The translations under genes were made by a program, and so were the position numbers. The notes under the pieces were generated by a model. It made no database searches. It was not told the origin of the DNA and saw only the letters and a program-made list of their open reading frames with translations. From positions 1 through 43,216 of the forward strand of contig JAMAHW010000150.1 in NCBI GenBank assembly GCA_023627715.1: a DNA stretch of 43,216 bases, written 5' to 3'. Below are positions 32,887-43,216 of this stretch, piece after piece. Each line of letters starts with the position of its first letter. The stretch's first letter is position 1. Source of the DNA: Periconia sp. R9002. Lineage: Eukaryota; Ascomycota; Dothideomycetes; Pleosporales; Periconiaceae.

Positions 32887-33563
32887 AATGATGGTGATTA
32901 ACCTGTTGAACGTGTTTTGGCGATTGTGAGACTATCTGTTCTAGCTACTCAGCTCAAACCTCCTCAATTTTAGGAACGTCACGCCGCCACATGCGTTGAA
33001 CGTCTGCCCCCCCTCCCCCCCAGCTCTCCGGTTGCCTCTTCCATATTGCCAATACACCACAAAAAAAAGTCGCCGAACCTTCGCCTTAGTATCATCCTTA
33101 TCTGGATTGTAGTATATCGTCCTACGCCGCATGGGCTGACATTCAGGATAAGGCAACCTTGCATGAACGAACAGGGGACTCGTATCATATGACGATGACC
33201 ACTTCCGACATTCAAACCTTGTAAAGATTCTATGGAGTGGCAAACACCGTGATATGCACAGGACGCTGCGATGCAGTCTCCTGCATGCCGCCGCTAGAGC
33301 GCTCACAGATTTAGCCTACACGAAATTGTTCTTGATTTAAGGTGTCGCTTGTGAGTGGGTACTGATATAACCCGTGACAAAGATGTTAGTACGTGCCCGG
33401 TTCATTCGTTATATGCAAACATTGCTATCGTTCACAGTCGTGTTCTTGACCCACGAACAAACAACTTACATTTTTATTTGAGTATACTTGTATTAAACAG
33501 TACTATTTTAAAAGAGTGTTTCGAATCTTGCCAATCTTATCCATCCGTTGGAAACCATTGAGG
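32887..33563. other. Intergenic region between UbiA-type and P450 genes
   Basis: A 121-codon minus-strand frame at 32941-33306 starts at GTG, has no motif and includes a low-complexity C-rich run (33008-33019), so I do not call it. This interval should contain the P450 promoter. Confidence 0.4.
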
Positions 33564-34563
33564 TTACATGTTAAAGTGCTTCGAAAGGGGCAAAAGGTAG
33601 AGGGTAATTGTCCAAACACTCCACAGATGAAAGTTTTGCTTATCCTCTAATGCTCCTCTGCGATAATACGTTCGAGTTGCGAGGATGCTTCCCATTAAAA
33701 TGCAGGCCACCCTGCTGATCATTCGCACGCCCCAGACGCTAGGACATACAAGAGACCAAGCAATGACACAAATAATCACAGATAGTCTAGTGAACTGCTC
33801 ACCGTGCATCAGAGGTAGAGTTTTCCGTCCCCTACTCCGGTCCCCGTCCATATCTGCAAGGTCCATAATCTGTAATGTCGTAAAGACGACGCCGCACACA
33901 ATCCCAAGCCATACCATGAAAAGTGTAGACATATTGGCGTGTGGCTCACTACAAGCGATAAGTGTTGACGCGCAACTATAACAAGTAATCCCAAGGGCGT
34001 TTAAGAGATTCCTCGTGATAAAGCTTTCGTCTGCGCCGCCTAGGTCGTTGTACATCCAAGTCATGGTGATAAGAAGCAAGGTTTCTGGCATGCCACCCAA
34101 AATTACAGCAGTAATTAACACAAAGGGAATAACTCCCAGTAAGAGACGCCTGGCTTGATCCTCTGATATTCGGTTCGAAGGTAGCGGTCTCCAGGGCTTG
34201 TTGATTCTATCTTCCTGAATGGAGTCGTGCAAGCGCTGGTTTGCAAGTGAGAACAGTAGGACATTGGCCCAGTTCCAGAATAAGACCGAGGGAATTCTCC
34301 TCATAACCGAAAGTGTCGTCGATGGTGATCCTGTAGTAGCATAGCCGGAAAAGGACATAATAATCCCAAACGCCGTCTGTGGTATGACCAGAGCTGGGAT
34401 ATCGCGGACGGTGAACAAACACAGAGTCACCAAATGGAATCTGGCCTTGGCTAACTAGAACACCACACTAAGTTACTTTCCTGCCTCCATATGTTCAGAA
34501 AAATCCACCTACCAGAGAACCACCGGTAAAGTGTCTTTGAAAATTTTTGGTCATTGATGGCAT
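33564..34563 (-). CDS. UbiA-superfamily integral membrane enzyme (prenyltransferase or terpene cyclase)
   Basis: Exons 34563-34513 and 34454-33564 (GTAGGT donor, TTCTAG acceptor, phase 0) give 313 aa with seven to nine hydrophobic segments. Family marks: LFTVRDIPALVIPQTAFGI near the N-terminus, first acidic loop SIQEDRINKPWRPLPSNRIS, and second Asp-rich loop DLADMDGDRSRGRKTLPL. The first loop lacks the full canonical NDxxD, with Ser where the first Asp is expected, but keeps ED-x2-NKPWRP. The fungal UbiA-like lineage with this loop includes both prenyltransferases and the Fma-TC type membrane terpene cyclase of fumagillin biosynthesis. Sequence alone does not separate these. Either way the substrate should be an isoprenyl diphosphate bound through Mg2+. 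Neighbouring P450, ICMT-like and epoxide hydrolase genes favour a terpenoid pathway (inference). Confidence 0.87.
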
Positions 34564-35496
34564 GTTGACGTAAGTATGGTCCTTTATTTCGGTTGTTGAG
34601 GACGGACGTAGTGGGGACGGGAAAGAAGTTATGAACAGAGAATATCTACAACTCAGTAAACAAGGCACATATCAAGTTTCAGAAAATGACTGCGCCCTGT
34701 ATGTAGAGCTGTCTCCCGGAGAATTACGCCGTTGGGTGCTCCTTGGTGTGTATCTACCCGTTGCCTGCAACTCGTCATGCGCAAGTGGTGATCATCGTAT
34801 GTGTGCCTAAGTAGAAAAGTTTTTTAGGCAATTATGGAAGACATCCTATTCTGTTAAATTACCTAAAGTCAGATCATCATCAAGAACCTGACTACTATTG
34901 TGCGCACGCGAATTACAGGCTACATGAATAGACTGCCTTTCAGGCAACGGGATAACTACGCGCGATACTCATGTTGGAAAGAGCTTTACGTCACCTCACA
35001 TCGCGTCTGGCTAAGGAAAAGGCGACTTAAAACGAATAATCTATTCTCGGGTTGTACAGACGATGTGCAAGGATGTTGCGGGCTTGATAATGCAAACAGT
35101 TTGCCTGATTCCACAGTTTGTGGCGCTTAAGTTGTTTGCCTTCCTGCAAATTTATTAATTTGAACCGTTACACATAGTCCAGTTATCAATCTTGAAATGA
35201 TCTTAACTTAAACTCGGTAATTATTTGAGAGTTTGACGATCATCGCTCTGACCGAATGTAAGCATCATCCCGAGTTCGTTTCCCGGGTGGCAACCATACC
35301 CGAGGGACCTCCATTTGGGCTCATGTTTTATCCCTCCCGTATCATGATGCATTTCAACTTTTCTTTACGATTGCCATTGCCGCAAATGCAGCGATAAGGA
35401 ACATCATCGGGGCTGCCCCCCTCTCAAGAGCATCTGAATTTTCACCCACACAACAAGACTACGAAACCTAAGGCTGCAAATACATAACTTGACATA
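34564..35496. promoter_or_regulatory. Divergent intergenic region between UbiA-type and ICMT-like genes
   Basis: About 930 bp between start codons of oppositely transcribed genes, so a shared regulatory region is likely. A plus-strand frame at 34900-35130 has no motif. No specific site recognised. Confidence 0.4.
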
Positions 35497-36321
35497 ATGC
35501 TAATTTTTGATACCTACGCATTTCAGCGCGGTAGTCAAGGTGGGCATCTGTTCTGCAATGTCTTGTTCACTTTCTGTCGTCTTTTGACTGTCCCTCTTCA
35601 ATACATTCTTCTCTCGAAACCGGATATTCTCCAGTCATCTCCATTCAGCTCAGAGAAGACTTCACCTCACTTTTCTCCTCTAAGAGATCCGGCCGAGCCT
35701 TTCATTAATTCCCGGCTTTTTGTGATACTCTTTGTATTGCTATCTGCTCTCAAACACATATTTTGGGCCTGGTATCTCCTCGAAGCGCCGCTCACTTTAT
35801 TCACTGCAGTGCTTCTTTGCTTAATTAACTACACGTTCGACACCATCAATACACTCTTCTTTCTTCACCCGAAGACAACGCCGACCACCGCCGATGAAAG
35901 AATCACCCCAAGTATGGTATTGGGTGGTTTCCTGTTCTTCTTGGGATCTATTCTCGAGATCACAGCCGAAATGCAGCGTCGCAATTTCAAGTCTCGCCCC
36001 GTCAACAAGGGAAAGCTATTCACCACGGGGCTTTTCGGTTTGGCCAGACACATTAATTATACTGGGTTTACCATCTATCGGCTTGGTGCCACTACATTAG
36101 CTGGCGGATGGGTCGCGGGAATTGCAGTCAGTGCAAGCCACGCCGTAGATTTCATTTTTCGGGCCATACCCGTCCTCGACAACTATTGCTCCAGAAAGGT
36201 ACGATTCGTGTTTCCATTGAACGTTGCGAAAGCTAATTTCTTACGCTCGGTTTAGTATAAGAAGCAATGGGACATGTATAAGAGCAGAACACCAGCCAGT
36301 ATGATACCTGGGCTTTTGTGA
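35497..36321 (+). CDS. ICMT/DUF1295-like integral membrane protein
   Basis: Exons 35497-36198 and 36256-36321 (GTACGA donor, GTTTAG acceptor, phase 0) give 255 aa. Several TM segments (FVILFVLLSALKHIFWAWY, LTLFTAVLLCLINY, MVLGGFLFFLGSILEITAE) precede the conserved C-terminal block GKLFTTGLFGLARHINYTGF ... ATTLAGGW. The last exon is YKKQWDMYKSRTPASMIPGL. That block marks the isoprenylcysteine methyltransferase / steroid 5-alpha-reductase C-terminal-like superfamily. Reaction unknown: SAM methylation or an NAD(P)H-dependent reduction are both possible. It lies divergent to the UbiA-type gene, so it may act on a prenylated or terpenoid intermediate (inference). Confidence 0.82.
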
Positions 36322-37705
36322 ATTTCGGGCGTTTGAAATAAGCGGTTAGATTATAAGTGGAGAATGGTGTTGTTATATATCAGAATACAAATGGATGCTT
36401 GTCAACTGTGGAAACACCTGCACTCGATAATTCGAGTCTTGTTCATGTATCTCAAGAATCCGCGAAGCCAAGTACCAAGTCACCCGAGCAGACTCCGACT
36501 TCAGCGTTACCCGTGAGGCGAGCAAAAAAAGAAGCGCCACTGCTCGTGGCAGGCTCAATGCAAACAAAGCTGAACAAAATCATTCTTGAAATACCGGAAT
36601 AGCATGTGCTAACTATCTGTGTTTTTCCTGGAAGGGAAAGAAATTTTATTCCACACAACATACTTAAGCGATGTCCCAAGAACTGTTAATTGGATAAAGA
36701 AGACTCTGATTTGGTCCAACTTTCCACGCCACACGAGCAATACTCGTATTCAGGGCTCAGGCATGAACCAGAGTGTCCGTTAATAACGGCAACGTTCATT
36801 TATCACCGGTTTTGGCGCTAAATTCGCCGTGCTTTCGAATCCAGCCATGATCGTATGCGAAGAGAATTTGCCGCATGTTGCCTTTTGCCTTTTGCCCTTT
36901 GCCTTTTGCCTTCTCTGCTTCTTGCCTGATCTGCCGTGAGCTTGGCCGACCTTCTTCAATCGATGCCCGAAACTATATTAACGACAGATTCTAACAACAA
37001 ATCAGGTACCTGATACCGGCTTCGTAGTGATAAGCTTTGATTTTACTTGCCTGAGGGCTACGTCGAAAGCCTAAATAGAGTGCCACATTACTGCAGGGTC
37101 ACTAGCTACTCTGTCAACGAAGTTGGAGCATACTCGGCAGTTCTGAAATAGGCAGGTTACATCACTCCCCCTCACCCTGCTCCGCCTCCCATACTCTATC
37201 TGTTACTCTGGGTTGATTTTTAGTGGGTCAAAGTCAGATTAAGTATCAGTATAGCATAGGCCCCACGTGCGCTATAGTTGCCTGTGTGCCCGTCCTGGCC
37301 GAGGAGGTTACCAAGTGTTTTCCCCTACTTGTGTTGATACCCAGGGTAGAAATACTCTGTGAGTCAATTCCATTTCAATTTCATAGCATAAACCCAGGTT
37401 GCTGTTCGCCTTACTACCATACACATACGTCACAGGTCTGTGCGAACACGCATCAGCAAACACGGACAGTTCACAAGGCATATATAGTTGCGTGCATTAT
37501 TCATACTCAATCACATTGGCTGGTGGATCTGAATTTCTGCGTCCACACGAGCATCTCTACATTTCTAGAACAACCGAAAGCAACATCGTGGGCACAGGGA
37601 TACCTGGTTTCACACATTCTGTACAGTTACCGGAGACCTAGCTATTTATTTTCATGGGAAAGAATAAAAATGAAGTATGACTATCCCAAAATTGTCCTGT
37701 TCAGG
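36322..37705. other. Intergenic region with a TTTTGCC microsatellite
   Basis: Small plus-strand frames at 36357-36602 and 37223-37756 lack motifs; the second begins at GTG, and I do not call either. A run of about four TTTTGCC-type units lies at 36878-36910, related to the units at 14793-14848. Confidence 0.45.
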
Positions 37706-38897
37706 TTATTGTGCTATCCATACCTTTGCCACGTACTCCTGGACGTCCGCCCATAACTCCTTTGGTTGTTCCAGCGCCGCAAAATGCCCGCCCTTCTCGT
37801 GTTGTTTGTACGTCACCACATTCCGATCTGCCTCAATCAGATATTTGATGCCCGGTGACAACTCCAGCGGAAAGAATGAGAAGCCTGTAGGCTTTTTAAG
37901 ATACTCAAATTTCATCCCTCCGCCGACTATGCCGCGATACGGGTAAATAGATCGAGGGAAACTTTCGGTGAACCAGTAGAGCAATATGTTGGTGAGAATG
38001 TCGTCAAGAGGTGGTGTTTCATCGCTCCATTCGACAAATTTCTCACCGATCCATGCCATTAACGCCAATGGGCTCGCGGAAAGAACATGTCCAATGGTGC
38101 TGGGTCGAGTACCCTGCTCTTGCATGTATGCTCTGCCTAATTGAAACCACTCACTGGAACGACTCCACGCCTTTTTCTCAAGGTCATTCAACTTTTCAGG
38201 ATCTGGAGGGACTATCGAGAGGAACATGTTCGCTACTTCTATCAGCATCTTTTTCAATACAAGAAGAAGCGGTTCACATACAATGTAAGCCCACCACTGA
38301 GTCATATCTTTCCGCCATGATTCGGCCAAGAAAGCTTCCTACATCTCCACCTTGTACTATGTATTCGCCAAACCCTAGAGTTTGCATGAGCTGACTCATG
38401 ATCTCAGCGGTATCTCGCAAAGTAAAATCCCTGTCCAGCGGAGGGCCTGAGCTAAGCGTGTATCCTGGTAGAGATGGTACGATAATGTGGTACGGAAGTT
38501 CAGAGGCTGAATACTGGTTTCGAATCAATTGGCACATAGGAAGGAACTCCACAAAGCTACCTGGCCAACCATGCAAGAACAGAATCGGAATTGCACTGCC
38601 TTGTTTCTTCGAGAACAGGGCGAGGAAATGTATATTGAACCCGTCAATTTCCACGGTGTAATTTGGGAAGGAATTGATGCGTTTTTCCTGAACCCGCCAG
38701 TCGTACTTATCTAAATAATATTCCTTGACCTCGGACATCCATTGGTAAGTGGTGCCGAAGTTTTTGTCCTTTTGTTGATTTTCAAACGTTTTAGGACCGA
38801 GCTTTCCCAATTGGAGGAGTTGACGCCATTCAGATAAGGCTTCATCAGAGATGGAAAGAGTGAAATCCTGAATAGACTCAGGTGGTGAGTACGCCAT
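37706..38897 (-). CDS. Epoxide hydrolase (alpha/beta hydrolase with EHN domain)
   Basis: Exons 38897-38282 and 38232-37706 (GTATGT donor, AAGTAG acceptor, phase 1) give 380 aa, normal for microsomal-type epoxide hydrolases. The N-terminal EHN lid domain covers about 1-110 (SDEALSEWRQLLQLGKLGP, TYQWMSEVKEYYLDKYDWR). Oxyanion-hole motif HGWPGSFVEF. Nucleophile Asp in VQGGDVGSFLGRIMAERY. Cap-domain Tyr region LLYWFTESFPRSIYPYRG. Catalytic His in HEKGGHFAALEQPKELW. All catalytic elements are present, so it should open an epoxide to a vicinal diol, or catalyse a cyclisation in a biosynthetic setting. It lies 1.4 kb past the ICMT-like gene on the opposite strand, at the right end of the P450/UbiA group. 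Confidence 0.93.
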
Positions 38898-39717
38898 GCC
38901 GGGCTATTCTGAGGCAAGCCTGATTTCTTTCGATAGTGGGCCTGCGTGGTCTTGAGCAAAAACTGGACTGATGGACCCAGTGAGTGTGTGCCAGAATTGG
39001 TTGACTTATGCTTTTCACAATAGGCAAATGTTCAGTTTGTTGCGCTTACTACTGGTGTATAGGAGGGGAAGCACGGCGTGGGCTGACAAGTGTTGCGCTC
39101 CTTGATTGGCTTGATTTTGGTTGAATAAGGCAACGAGACTAGATTAACGGTGACGCATTCCAATATTAGAGCACTTCTTTTTAGCCAGTGAAATGGGGAG
39201 CACAGGGGTCCTTATCTCGTTATAGCTCACCCTAGGTATTGGTAGGGCCTAAGTAATTAAGCTTTCTTAGAATTTGTTGTCGGACGGAGTCCGAAATTTC
39301 CGAACAGACTAGGAAGGCCATGCTGTGTAGTTCGAATCCCGATGCTGTTTATGCATGGCGGAATTGATTTTGCGGTTAATTAGGCACCAGTTTAGTTTCC
39401 GAACCGTGTTTGAGACATGCATGTTGGGTGTGCTCGAATGCAGAACCTAGTAAGTAAGGTAAGCCACCATCACCACTACCCTGTACTTCGGCGTCTATCT
39501 CCTGTGGGCTGTTCTGTCTTTTTCATGGTAACAATTTTGAGCTGAGGTCTGGGTTAATCTGCATTCATCCTTGAGAACGTTGATAGACAGAAGTGAATAA
39601 GATCATCCTAGCATGTCCATGGACAAATATTTGACGTTCTGCTGCTCCCCAGCCTGCTCGACATCGGTCACGCATTTTTTCGGAATCACACTAAAGTCTC
39701 TCTGCAAAGACTCCACC
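38898..39717. other. Divergent intergenic region between epoxide hydrolase and second rhodopsin-domain gene
   Basis: No gene seen. A GTTCGAATCCC string at 39330-39340 resembles a tRNA T-loop, but flanking stems do not pair. The region probably holds both promoters. Confidence 0.4.
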
Positions 39718-40879
39718 ATGTTGGACCAAGTGAGCACACCATAATGCTGACTAAGATCCTAGCTAACTATTGACCGAAAAAGGTGGCACAGATCCACTAT
39801 TACGCAGACTTGACCATCCGTACAGACATTGCCTTTTTAACCCTAACCACTCTTTCGGTTGCATTCCGCATCTTATCCAAAACGCTCACGCCTTCCAAGT
39901 ATGGGTTGGATGATTATGCCATTGTTGTTGCTTGGATTTTCTGGACTCCCATGGCTGCTATTGCCATGAAAGCGATGTCTGTTGGTCGGCACTCGACTTC
40001 TTTTGCTGATAGCGATTTTAAGGAATATTTTAAGGTACGCATAGCTCCATGAAATTCTCTAGGCTGGCTAACACTGCGCAGTATATCATTATCGCAGGTT
40101 ACTTCTATGCACCAGTGGTATTGTGCGCGAGTCTGTCTCTACTCTTCTTCTACCGTCGCATATTTCCCGTCAAGTCAATTACACGAACTGTGGATTTTCT
40201 CATCATACTCCACATCTTATGGGCTATAGCCTACCAAATCCCCGAAATATTTTTCTGCCCGGTGCCCTTCCAATTCAACCCCATCTCTGTTGCAGAGAAC
40301 ATGGATAAATGTAGGTCGAGCCCCAAGACCACGAATAGAAGAGATCTTAACCTAAGTAAAGGCCTCAATTACCCGATGTTTACACTAGTCATGTTTAGCA
40401 TAGAGTTAGTCCTGAATACCTCTGTGCTATTGGTTCCAATTAGTCAAACCATTCAGTTATGGTTAGATATGCGAACCCGGATTATGTTATCATTCTTGTT
40501 CTGTTTAGGGGGCGCATCTATCATCACCGGTATCATACGCATCCATACGATTTACGTCCCTGGTGAGATGTTTGTTAATTTAGCTGGTGACGAGCTTTGG
40601 CTTTCGATACACACGTCCACTGCGATTATTGCTGCCAGCCTTCCAGTATATCGACCACTGATCCGTATGACGGGAGCCACGATATCAAGCCGACTGCAGA
40701 AACTATACGGTTCCCGCTCTTCAGCATCTAAGTTGGACAGCTCATCAGGACCGGAAAACGGACAATACTATCTGACTGCAAGCGAGACCCGGAGCGACCA
40801 GCATGAACAAGAGGATATCGATATGAAGTGGATCCGTGAAGCGAGTACCAATATCCAGGATACTTTCGAAGTCGTATAG
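39718..40879 (+). CDS. Rhodopsin-domain (Pth11-like) seven-TM membrane protein
   Basis: A 12-nt first exon (39718-39729, MLDQ) is spliced to 39783-40034 and then 40082-40879, all in phase. A further 51-nt in-frame, stop-free stretch (40311-40361, GTAGGT ... TAAAG with a CTTAAC branch) is probably an intron. The protein is 336 aa with it removed, 353 aa if retained. Family marks: DIAFLTLTTLSVAFRI, LDDYAIVVAWIFW, YIIIAGYFYAPVVLCASLSL followed by FYRRIFP, FFCPVPFQFNP and later hydrophobic helices, then a polar cytoplasmic tail. No CFEM domain. Candidate plasma-membrane receptor of unknown ligand; it is more diverged than the copy at 15.4 kb. Confidence 0.82.
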
Positions 40880-41027
40880 TTCCTATTTTATGCTCTGATT
40901 TGATCTAGTCGGTTCGTTCTTTACAACAACGCTAGCGCGGCAATAGCGATCTGAGGTGTACTTCATAGCCACAATAAAGACTTCAAATGTATGTCCCTGT
41001 GACGAGCTAATTGAGCGAGCGAATCTA

Positions 41028-41178
41028 GGGGAGGTATACTGCTGTAGGAGTGTGGATTTCTCATCATCTATTCTCCTCTTTTGACTAGCGAGTTTGGAAG
41101 TTGAGGTTTGTTCATTTAATTAATTAATTAACGCAATACAATAACTTTTTTTTTATAGAAGAACTATCTATATCTAAT
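41028..41178 (+). repeat. Dispersed degenerate repeat, copy D
   Basis: GAGGTATACTGCTGTAGG, a T/C-rich middle and CGCAATACAATAAC ... TAGAAGAACTATCT follow the block order of copies B and C. It sits at the boundary of the AT-rich block. Confidence 0.4.
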
Positions 41179-43216
41179 AGTGCCTTCGTGAGAAATCGCT
41201 CAATCTTCTTACTATCCTTGGGCATTTTTCTTCTAGTGTTTAATTATCCTCTATCTAGCCTTCTTTATGTCTGTTACTAGAGGGTGCTTCTTTATAGTAA
41301 TCTCTTCGAACCCCTTCAGCGTCTTATAACACATCCGAATGCTTTTAGAAATCTTATTTAAAGTTGGTAGTACTTAGCTAATTTAATTATAGCTCTTATT
41401 ATTTAAGAGTAAAAGAATTATAGGTATAATCCCTTTAAATACAGCCTATATATACTAAATAATAGGGGCTTAATCCTTTTATAAAAGTTTAGTAAAAGGA
41501 TTATACCCTAAATAATAAAATATAGTTATATAACTTACCTAGGGCCTATAAAGTAGATAAGGTTATCTATATATACTCCCTATAATTCTAATAGAAAAGA
41601 TAGCGTCTTTTTTAGGTAATATCCTTATTATAGGCTTAGCGCGGACGCGTATATAGGTAAAAAATAGTCTATTTTTAATAGCCTATTTCTTCTCTCTTAT
41701 ACTTCTAAATCTTTTATTTTTACCTCTATTCTTTTTACCTTATACTACTTACCTATTTCTTAAAAGTATAGCTATATTAGCTTTTAGTTACCTTTAGTAT
41801 TAAGGGTTAAATTTATTAAAAATAGCTTATAAAATTTTTTAGTATTTCTTTATAGCCTATATAATATAGCTAAAGCCCTAATAACTAAGCCCTACCTAGC
41901 TAGTAATAATAGCTCTATTACTAGCTATATTTTATATAACTAGTAATACTAAGTAGTAATATATACTTTTTATAAGTATATAATTATACTAGGCTTAGTA
42001 TAAAAGTACTATAAAAATTAGTATAAAGACCTACTTTTAGTACTATAGAAGGAGCTTATTATATATATAAAAGGCCTATAGCTAGCTAGGTTAGTATTAG
42101 CTATAGTATAGCTCTAATTAGGAGGAGTACTAGTATAAGGCTTAAAGTACTACTATAGATAGCGCTATCTACTCTATAGCTATATTACTTTTATAGAAGT
42201 ATTAATAAGAAAGTATATAAAAATAGTATATAAGTAGATACTTAAAAGTAGTAAAAAGTAGAGGCCTACTTTAGTATAAACTTTATATAGTAGTATAAAT
42301 AAGTATTTTTTTAAGGTCTAAAGTAATACTATCCTCTAATATTAAAAAAATATAGACTATATAGAGTAGATTATATTCTTTCTCTAGGTAGGTAATTACA
42401 TAAATAAAGCTAAGGTAATAGTAGTAATTAAAAAAAAAATAGCTATAAATTAATAATATACCTTAGATATAAAAGATATACTAGCTATAATAGTTTTAGA
42501 GCTAAGTATTTATAGAAATTACTAGTATATATATAAAGCCTACTAAAGATAAAAGCGCACTATAGTAGATCTAATAAGCTAAAAAGCGTATACTTAATTA
42601 CTACTAAAAGAGAATTAGATACTAGTATAACTAGATTAATAATAGTAATTTACTACTATAATAGCTTAGTACTTCTAAGTATAAGATACCTCTCTCTAAG
42701 CTATTTAGCCTAACAGTAATAGGCAAATCTTATAGGGTCTATAGGATTTAAATGTAGCACGTGTACGCTGAAAGATAGAGGGCTATAAGATTTAGGGTTA
42801 CTATTATAAATCCTATAGACTTAAGATAATATTAGATTTTAATATAACTTTATAGAGAGGTGTAGCATAATTTAGCAATTTAATTACTATATTTTATATA
42901 TCTATAAAGTTACATTTTATAGTAGAATATAAGTAGGAAGGGTAGTGTATTAATATTAGCGTAGTAGCTACTAAGTAAAGCTATATACCTAATTAATCTA
43001 GAGTAACTATACTATAATCTAGGGTAGAATACTACTAGTACCTCTACTATAGTGTATATACTAGTATCTCTATTTACTATCTATACTTACTATAGAGTAA
43101 TTAGACGTAATTTTTATATATCTACCTACGCACTATATTGCGATATATAAGACGCACTACTAGAGCCTACTATAGTTATAGCTATAAAGCTATTTAAATA
43201 GTAAGTATAAGGAACT
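41179..43216. repeat. AT-saturated, RIP-like decayed repeat block
   Basis: The sequence is dominated by TA-rich words (CTATAG, AGTACTA, TATATA) with few C or G, stops in all frames and no intact ORF. In Pezizomycotina this is what repeat-induced point mutation (C-to-T in duplicated DNA) leaves behind. The original element cannot be named; no transposase or reverse-transcriptase motif is readable. Confidence 0.75.
42725..42826. repeat. Imperfect inverted repeat inside the AT-rich block
   Basis: The left arm around 42728-42750 (GTCTATAGGATTTA) pairs with 42806-42826 (TAAATCCTATAGAC). An inner 11-bp arm, AAATCTTATAG (42725-42735), pairs with CTATAAGATTT at about 42783-42793. The loop contains an E-box-like CACGTG. 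It could be terminal repeats of a MITE or a palindrome. Confidence 0.5.

Noticed and set aside
32941..33306. 121-codon minus-strand frame
   Set aside because: It starts at GTG, includes a C-rich low-complexity run and has no recognisable domain.
37223..37756. 177-codon plus-strand frame
   Set aside because: It starts at GTG, has no motif, has unusual composition and overlaps the 3' end of the epoxide hydrolase gene.
4654..38897. An ascochlorin/ilicicolin-type cluster (A-T-R reductase, UbiA prenyltransferase, P450, epoxide hydrolase)
   Set aside because: The enzyme classes match in part, but the reductase is about 23 kb from the other genes, with unrelated genes between, and no PKS or halogenase is present.
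39325..39345. GTTCGAATCCC, a possible tRNA T-loop
   Set aside because: The five bases on each side do not pair, and no anticodon or acceptor stem could be drawn.
41179..41340. Minus-strand phrase like the start of a transposase
   Set aside because: It covers fewer than 20 codons before stops and has no catalytic motif, so it is not enough to name an element.

Overview
The window reads as nuclear DNA of a filamentous ascomycete (Pezizomycotina). Genes carry short introns of about 45-130 nt with GTAAGT/GTATGT-type donors and CTAAC/CTGAC-like branch sites. The families are typical of that group: HET domains, Pth11-like rhodopsin-domain membrane proteins, NRPS-like A-T-R reductase, UbiA-like membrane enzyme, GH43 and TauD. 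The right end is an AT-saturated, RIP-like repeat block. The family mix would fit Leotiomycetes, but I cannot fix the order. Exon boundaries below were derived by hand from frame, phase and splice consensus.

Layout. 1-4.6 kb: the 3' part of a cysteine- and lysine-rich repeat protein and a decayed unknown gene. 4.6-10.5 kb: an NRPS-like adenylation-carrier-reductase gene (1042 aa) and a secreted GH43 glycosidase (528 aa). 11.3-14.7 kb: a C2H2 gene broken by an in-frame TGA and a downstream frame change, with a 57-bp direct repeat on each side, then a fragment resembling the N-terminus of fungal NLR-type proteins. 15.4-20.2 kb: a 7-TM rhodopsin-domain protein, an MFS transporter, and a divergent TauD-type dioxygenase that carries a frameshift.

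20.8-30.4 kb is the most unusual part: two divergently transcribed, paralogous Ser/Thr-kinase genes sharing an unnamed N-terminal domain, followed by two HET-domain genes. The plus-strand kinase and the first HET gene can be joined through three consensus introns in perfect phase (seven exons, 4053 nt, 1350 codons plus stop), so they are probably one kinase-HET fusion gene. The second HET gene lies between two copies of a dispersed degenerate repeat. This looks like an allorecognition or programmed-cell-death island.

31.1-38.9 kb holds a compact set resembling a small terpenoid or meroterpenoid cluster: cytochrome P450, UbiA-type membrane prenyltransferase/terpene cyclase, ICMT/DUF1295-like membrane protein and epoxide hydrolase. 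A second rhodopsin-domain protein follows, then the AT-rich repeat block (41.2 kb to the end), which has no intact gene.
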